Position numbers and translations under genes: made by a program | Notes under the pieces: model-generated | What the model was told of the DNA's origin: nothing | Databases searched by the model: none | Seen by the model: the letters and a program-made list of their open reading frames with translations, nothing else | NCBI GenBank assembly: GCA_050945795.1 | Contig: JBMNTP010000003.1 | Location: 1 to 64,000, forward strand | Direction of reading: 5' to 3' | DNA: 64,000 nucleotides | Origin: JBMNTP01 sp050945795 | Lineage (GTDB): Bacteria > Bacillota > Clostridia > Christensenellales > MGBC116941 | In this document: piece after piece, positions 16,329-25,977 of the stretch | Position numbering within the stretch: position 1 is the stretch's first letter | Layout: every line of letters starts with the position of its first letter

Positions 16329-17465
16329 TTGATAAATGTAGCTATAATTGGCTCTACCGGCTCTATTGGCCGGCAGGCATTGGATATAATTAGAATGTAC
16401 AGGGACGAGTTCAGCGTATTTTCGCTGGCGGCGGGGCGAAACGCCGCGCTGCTCGCTGAACAGATACAAGAATTTAAGCCTAGGTTTGCGGCTATATGCG
16501 ATGAAGAGGCGGCGGGCATTAACGTCCCTGCCGGAGTAACGCTTATTTCAGGGTGCGACGCACTTGAAAGCGACTGCCTTTATGACGGGGCAGACGTGTC
16601 GCTAATAAGTGTTATAGGCATGGTAGGGTTAAAACCTTTGATAAAGGCGCTGTCGCTTAGCAAAAGGGTAGCGCTTGCTAACAAAGAATCGCTTATATGC
16701 GGCGGTGAGATGGTTAAAGCCGCTTCTAAAAAATACGGTTGCGACATTTTTCCGGTGGACAGCGAGCATTCCGCCATATTTCAGTGCCTTCAAGGCACCC
16801 GGGAAGGTGAGCTGAGCAAAATATTGCTTACCGGCTCTGGAGGACCTTTTCGAGAATACACGCTGGAGCGGCTGCATAATGACGTTACTGTTGAGGCGGC
16901 GCTCAAACATCCGTGTTGGAGCATGGGCAGGAAAATAACAATAGATTCGGCTACGCTTATGAATAAAGGGCTTGAGGTAATAGAGGCTAGCCATCTTTTC
17001 AACATACACCATAGCCGGATTGAGGTTGTAACGCATCCGCAGGGCATAATACACAGTATGATAGAGCTAAAAGACGGCGCGGTACTGGCGCAGCTTGGCA
17101 TACCCGATATGCGCATACCCATACAATACGCGCTTTTTGAAGGCAAAAGGCGACCTTCCGGCATATCGGCGCCGGACTTCGCTTCGCTTAAGAAAATAAC
17201 ATTTGAGGCGCCGGACACAAACAGGTTCCCCTGCCTGGCGCTGGCGTATGAGGCGCTGGAGCTTGGAGAATTGGCACCCACAGCTCTTAACGCCGCTAAT
17301 GAGGTAGCGGTAGAGTTATTCCTTGAAGGCGGGCTGCCCTTTATGCGTATACCCGTTTTGGTGGAAAAGTGCATGAAAAAGTTCCGGTATGGGGAAGTGA
17401 ATATGGAAAGCATATTCTTGACATACGAAAAATGCAGGGAATATATATTTAAAGAATTAGTTTGA
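16329..17465 (+). CDS. dxr: 1-deoxy-D-xylulose 5-phosphate reductoisomerase
   Basis: Second enzyme of the non-mevalonate isoprenoid pathway; uses NADPH and a divalent metal to make methylerythritol 4-phosphate. The nucleotide loop GSTGSIGRQALDI is at residues 7-19; ANKESLICGG, DSEHSAIFQCL and the SATLMNKGLEVIEASHLF region carry the metal and substrate ligands. 378 aa is typical. TTG at 16329 is preceded by GACGGGAGA; no ATG exists nearby in frame. With ispG downstream it shows that the host uses this pathway. Confidence 0.97.
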   Translation: MINVAIIGSTGSIGRQALDIIRMYRDEFSVFSLAAGRNAALLAEQIQEFKPRFAAICDEEAAGINVPAGVTLISGCDALESDCLYDGADVSLISVIGMVGLKPLIKALSLSKRVALANKESLICGGEMVKAASKKYGCDIFPVDSEHSAIFQCLQGTREGELSKILLTGSGGPFREYTLERLHNDVTVEAALKHPCWSMGRKITIDSATLMNKGLEVIEASHLFNIHHSRIEVVTHPQGIIHSMIELKDGAVLAQLGIPDMRIPIQYALFEGKRRPSGISAPDFASLKKITFEAPDTNRFPCLALAYEALELGELAPTALNAANEVAVELFLEGGLPFMRIPVLVEKCMKKFRYGEVNMESIFLTYEKCREYIFKELV

Positions 17466-17484
17466 TTATGAAAAGGTGTAATAT

Positions 17485-18504
17485 ATGGCGGCAGTTTTAT
17501 CTGTAGGTTTTTCTATATTAGCGGCTGTACTGGTGCTCGGAATAATAATAATGATTCATGAGCTCGGACATTTCCTTATGGGCCGCGCGATGGGCATTGG
17601 CGTAGTTGAGTTTGGCATTGGCTTTGGGCCAAAGCTTATAGCATGGGAGCGTAAAGGCACGAAGTACTCTATAAGGGCGCTGCCTATAGGCGGTTTTACA
17701 CAGTTTTTGGGCGAAGACGAGGATAACAGGGATCCCGCGGCAATGAACAACCAGCCGGTGAGAAAGCGCATGCTTACCATACTCGCCGGTCCGATTTTAA
17801 ACATACTTACCGCGATTATATTATCCGCCGCTATTTTGTTTTCCTACGGCGAATACAATACCGTAATAACTCCGACCTCGGATACGAGCATGGCTGTTGA
17901 GGCGGGCATGTCGGAGGGCGACAGGATTATATCCGTAGACGGGAAAAGGGTAATATTTTCTGATGAAGCTCGTGCGGCGCTTATGGCATCGAGGGATGAC
18001 GGATATGCCGATGTGGTGTTTGAAAGGGAAGGCAGAGAATATCAGGCGCGGGTCGGATATCAAGACGGCCTTATAGGCATTACCATGCAGACAAAGCAGA
18101 CTTACGGCTTGTTTGAATCGATAGGGCTATCGTTTAGATGGGTATATAATCGTGTTGCCGAGATGGTATCTTTTCTAACCGGATTATTCGCAGGTACGCA
18201 GAGCACAGAAGATGTAGGCGGCGTTGTGGCGATCGTCGATATACTAGGGCAGGCGGCGAGGTACAGCTTTGAAAGCGTATTGATTATGGCGGCGATTATA
18301 AGCATAAACCTCGGTATAATGAATCTGTTGCCGCTGCCGGCGCTTGACGGAGGACGGATAGTTTTTCTAATAGTAGAAGCGATACGCAAAAAGCCCATAC
18401 ACCGCGAAAGGGAAGGCATGGTGCATTTTATAGGCATAATACTGCTTCTTGGGCTTATGGTGCTTATAACTTATAATGACATAGCGCGGCTGATAGGGGG
18501 CTGA
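17485..18504 (+). CDS. rseP: Site-2 intramembrane metalloprotease RseP
   Basis: Zinc protease cleaving substrates inside the membrane, such as anti-sigma factors and signal peptide remnants. HELGH (about residues 27-31, in the first helix) provides the zinc ligands, and NLLPLPALDGG near residue 275 provides the third ligand. One PDZ domain spans about residues 125-200. 339 aa is the usual Firmicute length. It lies between dxr and ispG, the order common in Clostridia. The residue run after HELGH (FLMGRAMGIGV) differs from the more common FLVAK, without touching ligands. Confidence 0.95.
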   Translation: MAAVLSVGFSILAAVLVLGIIIMIHELGHFLMGRAMGIGVVEFGIGFGPKLIAWERKGTKYSIRALPIGGFTQFLGEDEDNRDPAAMNNQPVRKRMLTILAGPILNILTAIILSAAILFSYGEYNTVITPTSDTSMAVEAGMSEGDRIISVDGKRVIFSDEARAALMASRDDGYADVVFEREGREYQARVGYQDGLIGITMQTKQTYGLFESIGLSFRWVYNRVAEMVSFLTGLFAGTQSTEDVGGVVAIVDILGQAARYSFESVLIMAAIISINLGIMNLLPLPALDGGRIVFLIVEAIRKKPIHREREGMVHFIGIILLLGLMVLITYNDIARLIGG

Positions 18505-18508
18505 CGCT

Positions 18509-19573
18509 ATGCGTAAAAACACGAGGCAGGTTATCGCCGGAGGCGTTAAGATAGGCGGCATGAGCCGCATATCGGTGCAGTCCATGACAAACACCGATAC
18601 AAGGGACGCGGCGGCAACCGGCGATCAGGCGGCGGCGCTCCATCAAGCGGGATGCGATATTGTAAGGGTATCGGTATACGATATGGAGTGCGCAAAGGCG
18701 ATACCTGAGATTAAAAAATACTGCTCCGCGGCTTTGGTAGCCGATGTGCATTTTGACTACCGGCTGGCTATGGCGAGTATAGCGGCGGGCGCGGATAAGC
18801 TTAGGATTAACCCCGGAAACATAGGCGGGGCGGGTAAGGTTTTTGAGATTGCCGCCGCAGCTAAAGAGCGCGGCATACCTATACGTGTAGGCGCTAACGC
18901 CGGTTCGTTGCCGCGCCACATTATGGACAAATACGGCGGGCTATGTGCTGAGGCTGTTGTAGAAAGTGCGCTTGAGCATGTTATAATGTTGGAGAAGGCG
19001 GGCTTTTACGACATAGTTATATCAGTTAAGGCATCTGACGTTAGGCTGTCGCTTGACGCGTACCGGCTGCTATCTTGTAAAATAGACTATCCGCTGCATC
19101 TTGGCATAACCGAAGCGGGTACCGGCTCTTACGCGCTTATAAAAAGCGCGGCGGGTATAGGCGCTATGCTTTTAGACGGCATAGGCGACACGCTTAGAGT
19201 TTCGTTAACCGGAGATCCGGTAAAAGAGGCGGAGGCCGGACTTTCTATACTGCGGGCGTGCGGCATTGAGAAAAGCGGTGTTGAAGTTATAAGCTGTCCG
19301 ACGTGCGGACGCTGCTCGATTTCGCTTGAACCTATCGCTAACGCTATTCAAAAAGAATTCGCGAACGAGAAGCGACATATAAAAGTGGCGGTAATGGGCT
19401 GTGTAGTAAACGGGCCGGGAGAGGCGCGGGAAGCTGATATAGGCATCGCCGGAGGAGAGAACTGCGCTATGCTGTTTAAAAGGGGCGGCGTTGTTCGCAA
19501 GATTGACGAGGAGCGGCTTTTAGAAGAGCTGATTTTGGAGATTAGAATGTTGCTGGATTCCCGGGAGGATTGA
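18509..19573 (+). CDS. ispG: 4-hydroxy-3-methylbut-2-enyl diphosphate synthase (flavodoxin)
   Basis: Penultimate enzyme of the non-mevalonate pathway with a 4Fe-4S cluster. The TIM-barrel part starts with SVQSMTNTDTRD; the cluster ligands are CPTC near residue 264 and the Cys of MGCVVNGPGEA near residue 298, where the Glu is the fourth ligand. 354 aa is the bacterial short form. It starts 5 nt after rseP and ends 4 nt before polC, so it is in the middle of an operon. Confidence 0.97.
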   Translation: MRKNTRQVIAGGVKIGGMSRISVQSMTNTDTRDAAATGDQAAALHQAGCDIVRVSVYDMECAKAIPEIKKYCSAALVADVHFDYRLAMASIAAGADKLRINPGNIGGAGKVFEIAAAAKERGIPIRVGANAGSLPRHIMDKYGGLCAEAVVESALEHVIMLEKAGFYDIVISVKASDVRLSLDAYRLLSCKIDYPLHLGITEAGTGSYALIKSAAGIGAMLLDGIGDTLRVSLTGDPVKEAEAGLSILRACGIEKSGVEVISCPTCGRCSISLEPIANAIQKEFANEKRHIKVAVMGCVVNGPGEAREADIGIAGGENCAMLFKRGGVVRKIDEERLLEELILEIRMLLDSRED

Positions 19574-19577
19574 AGGA

Positions 19578-22500
19578 TTGGATCAAAAATGGAAAAAGCT
19601 TATATACGGTTGCGGCTTTGATGAGTATGTGGACATGCTTGTTTTTAGAGGCGCTGTCGTATCAAAAAAGGCTAAACGCATGGAGCTTAGACTTGAATGC
19701 TCCGGCTTTATACCATATAGAAAGATAAAATCGATTGAGGGCGTTATTGCCGAAAAGTTATCCGGCCGCGCCGGGGCTTTTTTTTCGTTGCCCGAAAACT
19801 GCAAAGAAGAGGATATATCGGCTTTTATAAGCGAAAGACTCAAAGACGACCAGCCGCTCGCTTGGGGACTTATAGAGAGCGTTTGCTTAAAAAACGGTGT
19901 TATGAGAATAGAGGCTTATAAAAACGCCGGTGATTTTTTTGAGCAAAACGACGTTGAAGGCATTATACGCGACAGCGTTAAATCGTATTTCGGTATCGAT
20001 ATAAAAACAGAAGTGGCTTTCAGCGTAGATGCTGCCGTTTCTGCCGCCGCCGAGGCCACCCCGGCGCAGTATATGAAAATCGAAGGCGGGACGGCAAAAT
20101 CACCACCAAAGGCATTGGTGGTAGATAAAACGCCGACAACGGTAAAAAAGAAGTCGCAGATAATAAGAACGCTGCTCGGTAAGCCTATAAAAGCGGCGCC
20201 TATATCTATGTCGTCGCTTGAGGAGGACTCGGGCAGAGTTGTTATAGAAGGCGACGTGTTCGCTGTAGAGGCGAGGGATATGAGAAGGCCGTCGCCTAAA
20301 CAGCGGCAGATACTTATTATAAAAATTACAGACTATACCGGCTCGGTGCCGGCTAAGCTTATACTGGGTGACGATAACCTTTCGCTCGCTAAAAGCATAA
20401 AGGTGGGCATGAGGCTGAAGGTGCGCGGCGATTACGGAAGGTCGCGCATGGGTTCTATGGAGATATGGCCGTATGCCATATGTGAGATGCCGGAGCCTGA
20501 AAAGCGCACCGACAACGCACCGCAAAAGCGTGTTGAACTGCATGCGCATACGCATATGAGTAATATGGACGCTATGGTGAGCGCAAGAACGCTTGTTGAT
20601 ACCGCGGCGGCGTGGGGGCATAAGGCGATAGCTATAACAGACCACGGCGTTGTGCAATCGTTTCCGGATGCGTTTGAGGCGGCGGCAAAGCATAAGGACT
20701 TTAAGGTTATATTCGGGCTTGAAGGGTATCTTGTAGCCGATGCGAGGATAGTTACAAATGCCGACGGTCGTGATTTAGACGGGCGTTTTGTAGTGTTTGA
20801 TATCGAGACAACGGGGCTAAAGCCTAATTTAGACGCTATTACCGAGATAGGCGCAGTGCTTGTCGAGGGCGGAAAGATAATAAGCGAATACCACAGCTAT
20901 GTAAACCCCGTGCGCAGGATACCGCCGGAAATAACCAAGCTTACCGGCATAAGTGATGAGACTGTGCAAAACGCGCCGCGCATAAATGAAGTGCTGCCGG
21001 AGTTTTTAGCGTTTTGTGAAGGGGCATGTCTTGTGGCACATAACGCGCAGTTTGATATGGGCTTTATAAAGGCGGCGGCGCGGCGCGGAGATATCGAGGT
21101 AGAGCATCCGGTGCTTGATACGCTGCTTTTGGCTCGCTCTTTGCTGCCGTCTATGAAATCGCATCGGCTTGATGCGCTGGCAAAGCATTTTAAAGTGGCG
21201 CTTACACACCACCGCGCCGACAGCGACGCTAAGGCCACGGCGAATATACTGCTTAAGCTTTTCGCGCCGCTTAAAAAGTCCGGCGTTAAGACGCTCGGGC
21301 AGATCGATAGAAAGCTTACTGCGATAGCCGGAAGGGTGGACAGCAGCCATATAATACTGCTTGCTAAAAATCCTGCCGGACTTGTAAACCTCTATAAAAT
21401 AGTTACAGCGTCGCATCTAAAATATTTTGCCAATAAAAGGCCACGCATACCGCGCAGCCTGCTGCTCGATCATAGAGAGGGGCTTATAATTGGCTCGGCA
21501 TGCGAGCAGGGAGAGCTTTATAAAGCTATTATAGGCGGTACGCCGGATAGCGAGCTTGAAAAGATAGCCGGTTTATATGACTATTTAGAAATACAGCCAA
21601 TCGATAATAATATGTTCTTATTGATACAAGGTGAGGTATCGGATATTGAAGAGTTGCGGGATATTAACCGCAAAATCGTCGCGTTGGCGGATAAGCTTGA
21701 AAAGCCTGTTGTAGCGGCGGGAGATGTGCATTTTCTTAATCCTTATGATGAGTATTATCGCAGGATAATAATGCATGGGCAAAATTTTGATCAGGCCGAT
21801 CAGCAGCCGCCGCTCTATTTTAAAACAACGGAAGAAATGCTTAATGAATTCTCTTATTTAGGAGAAAATAAAGCAAAAGAAGCTGTTATATATAATCCTT
21901 TGGCCATTGCCGATTCCATAGAGGATATGCGGCCTTTCCCCGCCGAAACTCATATGCCTAAAATCGAGGGAGCGGACGAGGATATAAGGGATATGTCGTA
22001 TAAAAAGGCGCGCGAGATTTACGGCGATCCGCTGCCGGATATCGTAAGCGCGAGGCTTGATAAGGAAATAGGCGCTATAACAAAGTACGGCTACGGAGTC
22101 CTTTATTATATAGCGCATAAGCTTGTTGAACAGTCTATGGCGGAGGGGTATCTTGTAGGGTCGAGGGGTTCTGTAGGTTCGTCGCTTGTAGCTATGCTAA
22201 GCGGCATAACAGAGATAAATCCGCTTTCTCCTCATTATGTATGCCCTAGCTGCCGGCATTCCAATTTTGACGTTGATGCTCAGGCATATCCTTGCGGCGT
22301 TGACCTGCCCGAGGACGACTGCCCCAAATGCGGCAGCCGCTTTAGGACGGACGGTTATGAGATACCGTTTGAGGCTTTCCTCGGATTTGAGGGAGACAAG
22401 GTGCCGGATATAGACCTTAACTTTTCCGGAGATTATCAGCCGCGGGCGCATAAGCAGATTGAGGATATATTCGGCGCAGGCCATGTGTTTAGGGCGGGGA

Positions 22501-23825
22501 CTGTGTCGACGCTGCAAAATAAAACGGCTTACGGATATGTATTGAAATACGCCGAGGATCACGCGCTTGATTTAAGCGAGGCGGAAAAGGATAGGCTGGC
22601 GTCGGCGTGCGCCGGTGTTAAAAGAACGACGGGGCAGCACCCGGGCGGCATAATAATTGTGCCAAAAGATATTGACGTACATAATTTTACGCCGTTGCAG
22701 CATCCTTCGGACAGCAAGGAAAAAGGCGTTATAACAACGCATTTTGACTTTAACTCCATGCATGACACGCTTGTAAAGGTTGATGTACTGGGTCATGATG
22801 TGCCTACAATGCTGCGCGAGCTGGAGCTTATAACAGAGGTAAAGCCTATGGGCATACCTCTAAACGATAAAAAAACAATGCGGCTTTTCAAGGATTGCGA
22901 ACCGCTCGGCGTTTTGCCAGAGCAGATAGGAACGCCGGTAGGCACTTACGGCATACCCGAATTTGGCACTCCATTTGTAAGGCAGATGCTTATTGAAACG
23001 CAGCCGGAATCGATGGCGGAACTGGTAAGGATAAGCGGATTATCGCACGGCACAGACGTTTGGACGGGCAACGCGCAGGAGCTTATTAAAAACGACGGTC
23101 TTACGCTTAAAGATGTCCTTTGCACAAGGGAGGACATTATGAATTACCTTATAAGCAGGGGAGTAGACTCAAAGACGGCGTTTATGACTATGGAAAGCGT
23201 AAGAAAGGGCAGAGGGCTTAATGCCGGCATGGAAGAAGCCATGGAAAAGAATGATATACCTATGTGGTTTAGGGAAAGCTGTAAAAAGATACAGTATATG
23301 TTCCCTAAAGCACACGCGGCGGCATATGTTGTTATGGCGTTTAGGCTGGCGTGGTTTAAGGTATATATGCCGGAGGCGTTTTACGCCGTTTACTTCTCGG
23401 TTAAAGCGGATGAGTTTGATATGGATATGGTAAGCGGCGGCATGAGCAAGGTTAGAAAGCGGCTTGATGAGCTAAATGTAAAAGGCATGGCAGCGTCGCC
23501 GAGGGAGAAGAGCATTGTCGCTATACTTGAGCTTGCCGTTGAGATGATGGCAAGGGGTATTGAGTTTTTGCCGGTGCATCTTGAAAAGTCGGCGGCGAAG
23601 CATTTCACTATTGAGGACGGCAGGCTGAGGATGCCGTTTAGAGCGGTGCCGGGGCTAGGCGAAAGCGTAGCGGAGGAAATAATAGTCGAACGCGGCAAGG
23701 CGCCGTTCCTTTCAGTGGAGGATTTACAAAAGAGGGCAAGGGTAAATAAAACGGTTACCGATGCCCTTATAAAAAGCGGATGTTTGGCCGGATTGCCGAT
23801 GAGTAATCAACTTTCCCTCTTTTAG
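19578..23825 (+). CDS. polC: DNA polymerase III PolC-type, Gram-positive replicative polymerase
   Basis: Main replicative polymerase with its own proofreading exonuclease. Domains in order: N-terminal and OB domain to about residue 310, PHP first half from about 320 (ELHAHTHMSNMDAM, AITDHGV), exonuclease from about 404 (FDIETTGL) inserted in PHP, PHP second half, palm and the zinc finger near 885-920 (CPSC, C, CPKCG), fingers and C-terminal helix-hairpin-helix. It ends in NQLSLF, a beta-clamp-binding motif. 1415 aa is normal. Start is TTG with GGGAGG upstream. No clear terminator follows. Confidence 0.97.
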   Translation: MDQKWKKLIYGCGFDEYVDMLVFRGAVVSKKAKRMELRLECSGFIPYRKIKSIEGVIAEKLSGRAGAFFSLPENCKEEDISAFISERLKDDQPLAWGLIESVCLKNGVMRIEAYKNAGDFFEQNDVEGIIRDSVKSYFGIDIKTEVAFSVDAAVSAAAEATPAQYMKIEGGTAKSPPKALVVDKTPTTVKKKSQIIRTLLGKPIKAAPISMSSLEEDSGRVVIEGDVFAVEARDMRRPSPKQRQILIIKITDYTGSVPAKLILGDDNLSLAKSIKVGMRLKVRGDYGRSRMGSMEIWPYAICEMPEPEKRTDNAPQKRVELHAHTHMSNMDAMVSARTLVDTAAAWGHKAIAITDHGVVQSFPDAFEAAAKHKDFKVIFGLEGYLVADARIVTNADGRDLDGRFVVFDIETTGLKPNLDAITEIGAVLVEGGKIISEYHSYVNPVRRIPPEITKLTGISDETVQNAPRINEVLPEFLAFCEGACLVAHNAQFDMGFIKAAARRGDIEVEHPVLDTLLLARSLLPSMKSHRLDALAKHFKVALTHHRADSDAKATANILLKLFAPLKKSGVKTLGQIDRKLTAIAGRVDSSHIILLAKNPAGLVNLYKIVTASHLKYFANKRPRIPRSLLLDHREGLIIGSACEQGELYKAIIGGTPDSELEKIAGLYDYLEIQPIDNNMFLLIQGEVSDIEELRDINRKIVALADKLEKPVVAAGDVHFLNPYDEYYRRIIMHGQNFDQADQQPPLYFKTTEEMLNEFSYLGENKAKEAVIYNPLAIADSIEDMRPFPAETHMPKIEGADEDIRDMSYKKAREIYGDPLPDIVSARLDKEIGAITKYGYGVLYYIAHKLVEQSMAEGYLVGSRGSVGSSLVAMLSGITEINPLSPHYVCPSCRHSNFDVDAQAYPCGVDLPEDDCPKCGSRFRTDGYEIPFEAFLGFEGDKVPDIDLNFSGDYQPRAHKQIEDIFGAGHVFRAGTVSTLQNKTAYGYVLKYAEDHALDLSEAEKDRLASACAGVKRTTGQHPGGIIIVPKDIDVHNFTPLQHPSDSKEKGVITTHFDFNSMHDTLVKVDVLGHDVPTMLRELELITEVKPMGIPLNDKKTMRLFKDCEPLGVLPEQIGTPVGTYGIPEFGTPFVRQMLIETQPESMAELVRISGLSHGTDVWTGNAQELIKNDGLTLKDVLCTREDIMNYLISRGVDSKTAFMTMESVRKGRGLNAGMEEAMEKNDIPMWFRESCKKIQYMFPKAHAAAYVVMAFRLAWFKVYMPEAFYAVYFSVKADEFDMDMVSGGMSKVRKRLDELNVKGMAASPREKSIVAILELAVEMMARGIEFLPVHLEKSAAKHFTIEDGRLRMPFRAVPGLGESVAEEIIVERGKAPFLSVEDLQKRARVNKTVTDALIKSGCLAGLPMSNQLSLF

Positions 23826-23877
23826 CCGTAAAAAGCCGAGAATTGCCCTGAAAAGCTGTTTATTATTGAGAAAATGC

Positions 23878-23906
23878 TTGCATGACCTGCCTTGATATGA
23901 TAGTAT
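23878..23906 (+). promoter_or_regulatory. Promoter of the rimP-nusA-infB operon
   Basis: TTGCAT (23878-23883), 17 nt, TAGTAT (23901-23906). It lies 53 nt after polC and is followed by a leader with a terminator hairpin. Confidence 0.6.
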
Positions 23907-23934
23907 TACATGGTAATTGAGGCTTGAACTGTTC

Positions 23935-23962
23935 GGAGTGGGGATTCCCGCTCCTTTGTTTT
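23935..23962 (+). terminator. Terminator-like hairpin in the rimP leader (attenuator candidate)
   Basis: GGAGTGGG and CCCGCTCC (one G-U pair) around GATT, then TTTGTTTT. It lies about 25 nt downstream of the expected transcription start and 22 nt before the rimP ATG, so it may control readthrough into the operon, possibly by NusA itself. Confidence 0.6.
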
Positions 23963-23983
23963 GAAAGCCGATGGAGATTAAGC

Positions 23984-24442
23984 ATGTCGAAGAAAATTGA
24001 GAATATTGTTGAGAAAGTTGCCCTGCCGATTATAGAGAGCGGGGGCATGGAACTGGTAGATGTTGAATTCAGAAAAGAAGGTCAAGATTTTTTCCTGTAT
24101 ATATATATTGATAAACAGGGGGGCGTAAATCTCGATGATTGCGAGATGGTAAGCCGGGCTGTTGAAGCCGAGCTTGACGCTTTAGACCCTATCGAGCAGC
24201 CGTATTGTCTTTGCGTGTCGTCTCCAGGGCTTGACCGGCCTTTTCGCAAGGAAGCGGATTATAAAAGAGCGATGGGCAAAGAAATCGAGGTCAAGCTTTT
24301 TGCCCCAATAAAGGGAAAAAAATCCATTAACGGTATATTGAAAAATTATAACGACGTTGAGCTTACGCTTGAGGTGGAACAAGGGGAAATTGCCCTGTCG
24401 CGCTCAGGCATTGCTCAAGTGCGGCCGTATATTAAATTCTAA
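23984..24442 (+). CDS. rimP: Ribosome maturation factor RimP
   Basis: Needed for 30S maturation, acting on the S12 region. Visible are VDVEFRKEGQDFFLYIYIDK in the N-terminal domain and CLCVSSPGLDRPF at the start of the C-terminal SH3-like domain. 152 aa is typical. I chose ATG at 23984 with GGAGATTA upstream; 20 upstream codons in frame overlap the leader hairpin and are unlike the family. It precedes nusA by 13 nt, the conserved order. Confidence 0.96.
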   Translation: MSKKIENIVEKVALPIIESGGMELVDVEFRKEGQDFFLYIYIDKQGGVNLDDCEMVSRAVEAELDALDPIEQPYCLCVSSPGLDRPFRKEADYKRAMGKEIEVKLFAPIKGKKSINGILKNYNDVELTLEVEQGEIALSRSGIAQVRPYIKF

Positions 24443-24455
24443 CGGAGGAAGAACC

Positions 24456-25667
24456 ATGAACAACGAACTTGTTGAGGCGCTTGAAGCTATTGAAAAAGAG
24501 CGCGGAATAAGCAAGGAAATACTTATAGACGCCATTGAAACGGCGCTTATTTCAGCGTACAGGCGCAATTACGGCGGTAATCAGAACGTGAGAGTTGATT
24601 TTGACCGTGATTCGGGGTCTATAAAGGTATTTGGATATAAAACCGTTGTTGAGGAAATAGAGGACGAAGACGCCGAGATTCTCCTTGAGGACGCTAAGGC
24701 CATAGACACAAGATATGAAATCGGCGACGAGGTTTCAAATGAGATAACTCCAAAGACATTTGGACGTATCGCGGCGCAAATGGCGAAGCAGGTTGTGGTG
24801 CAGCGTATACGAGAGGCGGAACGAGGCATTATATTTGATGAATATATTGAAAAGCAGAGCGAGGTTGTAACGGCTACGGTGCAGCGCGTTGAAAGAAATT
24901 GCGCGTATGTAGAGCTGGGCCGCACAGAGGGCATGATTATTGCCAGCGAGATGATGCCGGGCGAGGTTTTGCATCCTTCAAAGCGCATAAAGGTTTATGT
25001 ACTCGAAGTTAGAAAGAGCCCTAAGGGGCCGCAGATTATGGTTTCTCGCACGCATCCTAACCTTGTAAAAAGGCTTTTTGAGCTGGAGGTACCGGAGCTT
25101 CAAGACGGCGTTGTGCAGATAAAGTCGATTGCTCGCGAGGCGGGTTACCGCACGAAGATGGCGGTTTTTAGCAACGATTCACAGGTTGATCCGCTTGGCG
25201 CTTGCGTAGGCCAGAGGGGATCGCGTGTTGAGAGGATAGTTCAGGAACTGGGTGGCGAGAAGATAGACGTTATAAAGTGGTCGCCGGATCCGGTTGAATA
25301 TATAGCAAACGCCTTAAATCCGGCGCGCGTTATTATGGTGCAGATAAATGAGCAGGATAAGGCGGCTAAGGTTATTGTTCCCGACAGCCAGCTTTCATTG
25401 GCGATAGGCAAGGAGGGGCAAAACGCAAGGCTCGCGGCAAAGCTTACCGGTTGGAAAATAGATATAAAGAGCCAGACGCAGGCGCAGGAAATGTTCGAGA
25501 TGTTCGATGGCGAAGATGACGACGCTGAAGACGGCGAATATTATGATGAAGGATACGACGATGACGGTATGGATTACCAAGTCGCGGGTCCTGAATCGGC
25601 GTTTGAGGAAGAAACATTTGAAGAAGAGGCGGATGCCGAAGAATATAATGATGACGATGAGGCGTAA
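24456..25667 (+). CDS. nusA: Transcription termination/antitermination factor NusA
   Basis: Binds RNA polymerase and nascent RNA to control pausing, termination and antitermination. The N-terminal domain is followed by an S1 domain (about residues 130-200) and two KH domains (VGQRGSRVERIVQELGGEKI and LAIGKEGQNARLAAKLTGWKI). 403 aa is about 30 longer than the Bacillus protein because of a very acidic tail of roughly 55 residues, mostly Asp, Glu, Tyr and Gly. ATG at 24456 follows CGGAGGAAG; the frame upstream overlaps rimP. Confidence 0.97.
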   Translation: MNNELVEALEAIEKERGISKEILIDAIETALISAYRRNYGGNQNVRVDFDRDSGSIKVFGYKTVVEEIEDEDAEILLEDAKAIDTRYEIGDEVSNEITPKTFGRIAAQMAKQVVVQRIREAERGIIFDEYIEKQSEVVTATVQRVERNCAYVELGRTEGMIIASEMMPGEVLHPSKRIKVYVLEVRKSPKGPQIMVSRTHPNLVKRLFELEVPELQDGVVQIKSIAREAGYRTKMAVFSNDSQVDPLGACVGQRGSRVERIVQELGGEKIDVIKWSPDPVEYIANALNPARVIMVQINEQDKAAKVIVPDSQLSLAIGKEGQNARLAAKLTGWKIDIKSQTQAQEMFEMFDGEDDDAEDGEYYDEGYDDDGMDYQVAGPESAFEEETFEEEADAEEYNDDDEA

Positions 25668-25701
25668 CAGCCGCTAATCAGATTTTTCGGAGAGTGTGAA
25701 T

Positions 25702-25977
25702 TTGAAAGAAAAAAAAGTGCCGATGCGCATGTGCGTGGGCTGTCGGGAAATGAAACCTAAAAAGCAGCTTATAAGGATTGTGCGCGATGCCGAAGGTGCG
25801 GTATTAGTAGATTTAAAAGGCAAATCGCCGGGCAGGGGAGCGTATGTGTGTCCGCAAAGCGAATGCGTTACAAAAGCGGTTAAAATTCGCGCGCTAGATA
25901 GGGCGCTTGAGGTTAAGGTGGATGCGCAGATTGAAGGCATGCTAAAACAACAGATAGAAAGCCGCTCAGATGGATAA
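25702..25977 (+). CDS. rnpM: RNase P modulator RnpM (YlxR)
   Basis: Small basic RNA-binding protein, 91 aa, shown in Bacillus to bind the RNase P RNA. The signature RMCVGCREMKPKKQLIRIVR and GRGAYVCP are present; the two Cys pairs are typical. I chose TTG at 25702 because CGGAGAG ends 7 nt upstream; GTG at 25696 is too close. Its 3' end overlaps ylxQ by 8 nt. Conserved place between nusA and infB. Confidence 0.93.
   Translation: MKEKKVPMRMCVGCREMKPKKQLIRIVRDAEGAVLVDLKGKSPGRGAYVCPQSECVTKAVKIRALDRALEVKVDAQIEGMLKQQIESRSDG

Noticed and set aside
20100..20693. Minus-strand 197-codon frame within polC
   Set aside because: Arg/His/Tyr-rich shadow frame of a clearly coding plus-strand region.
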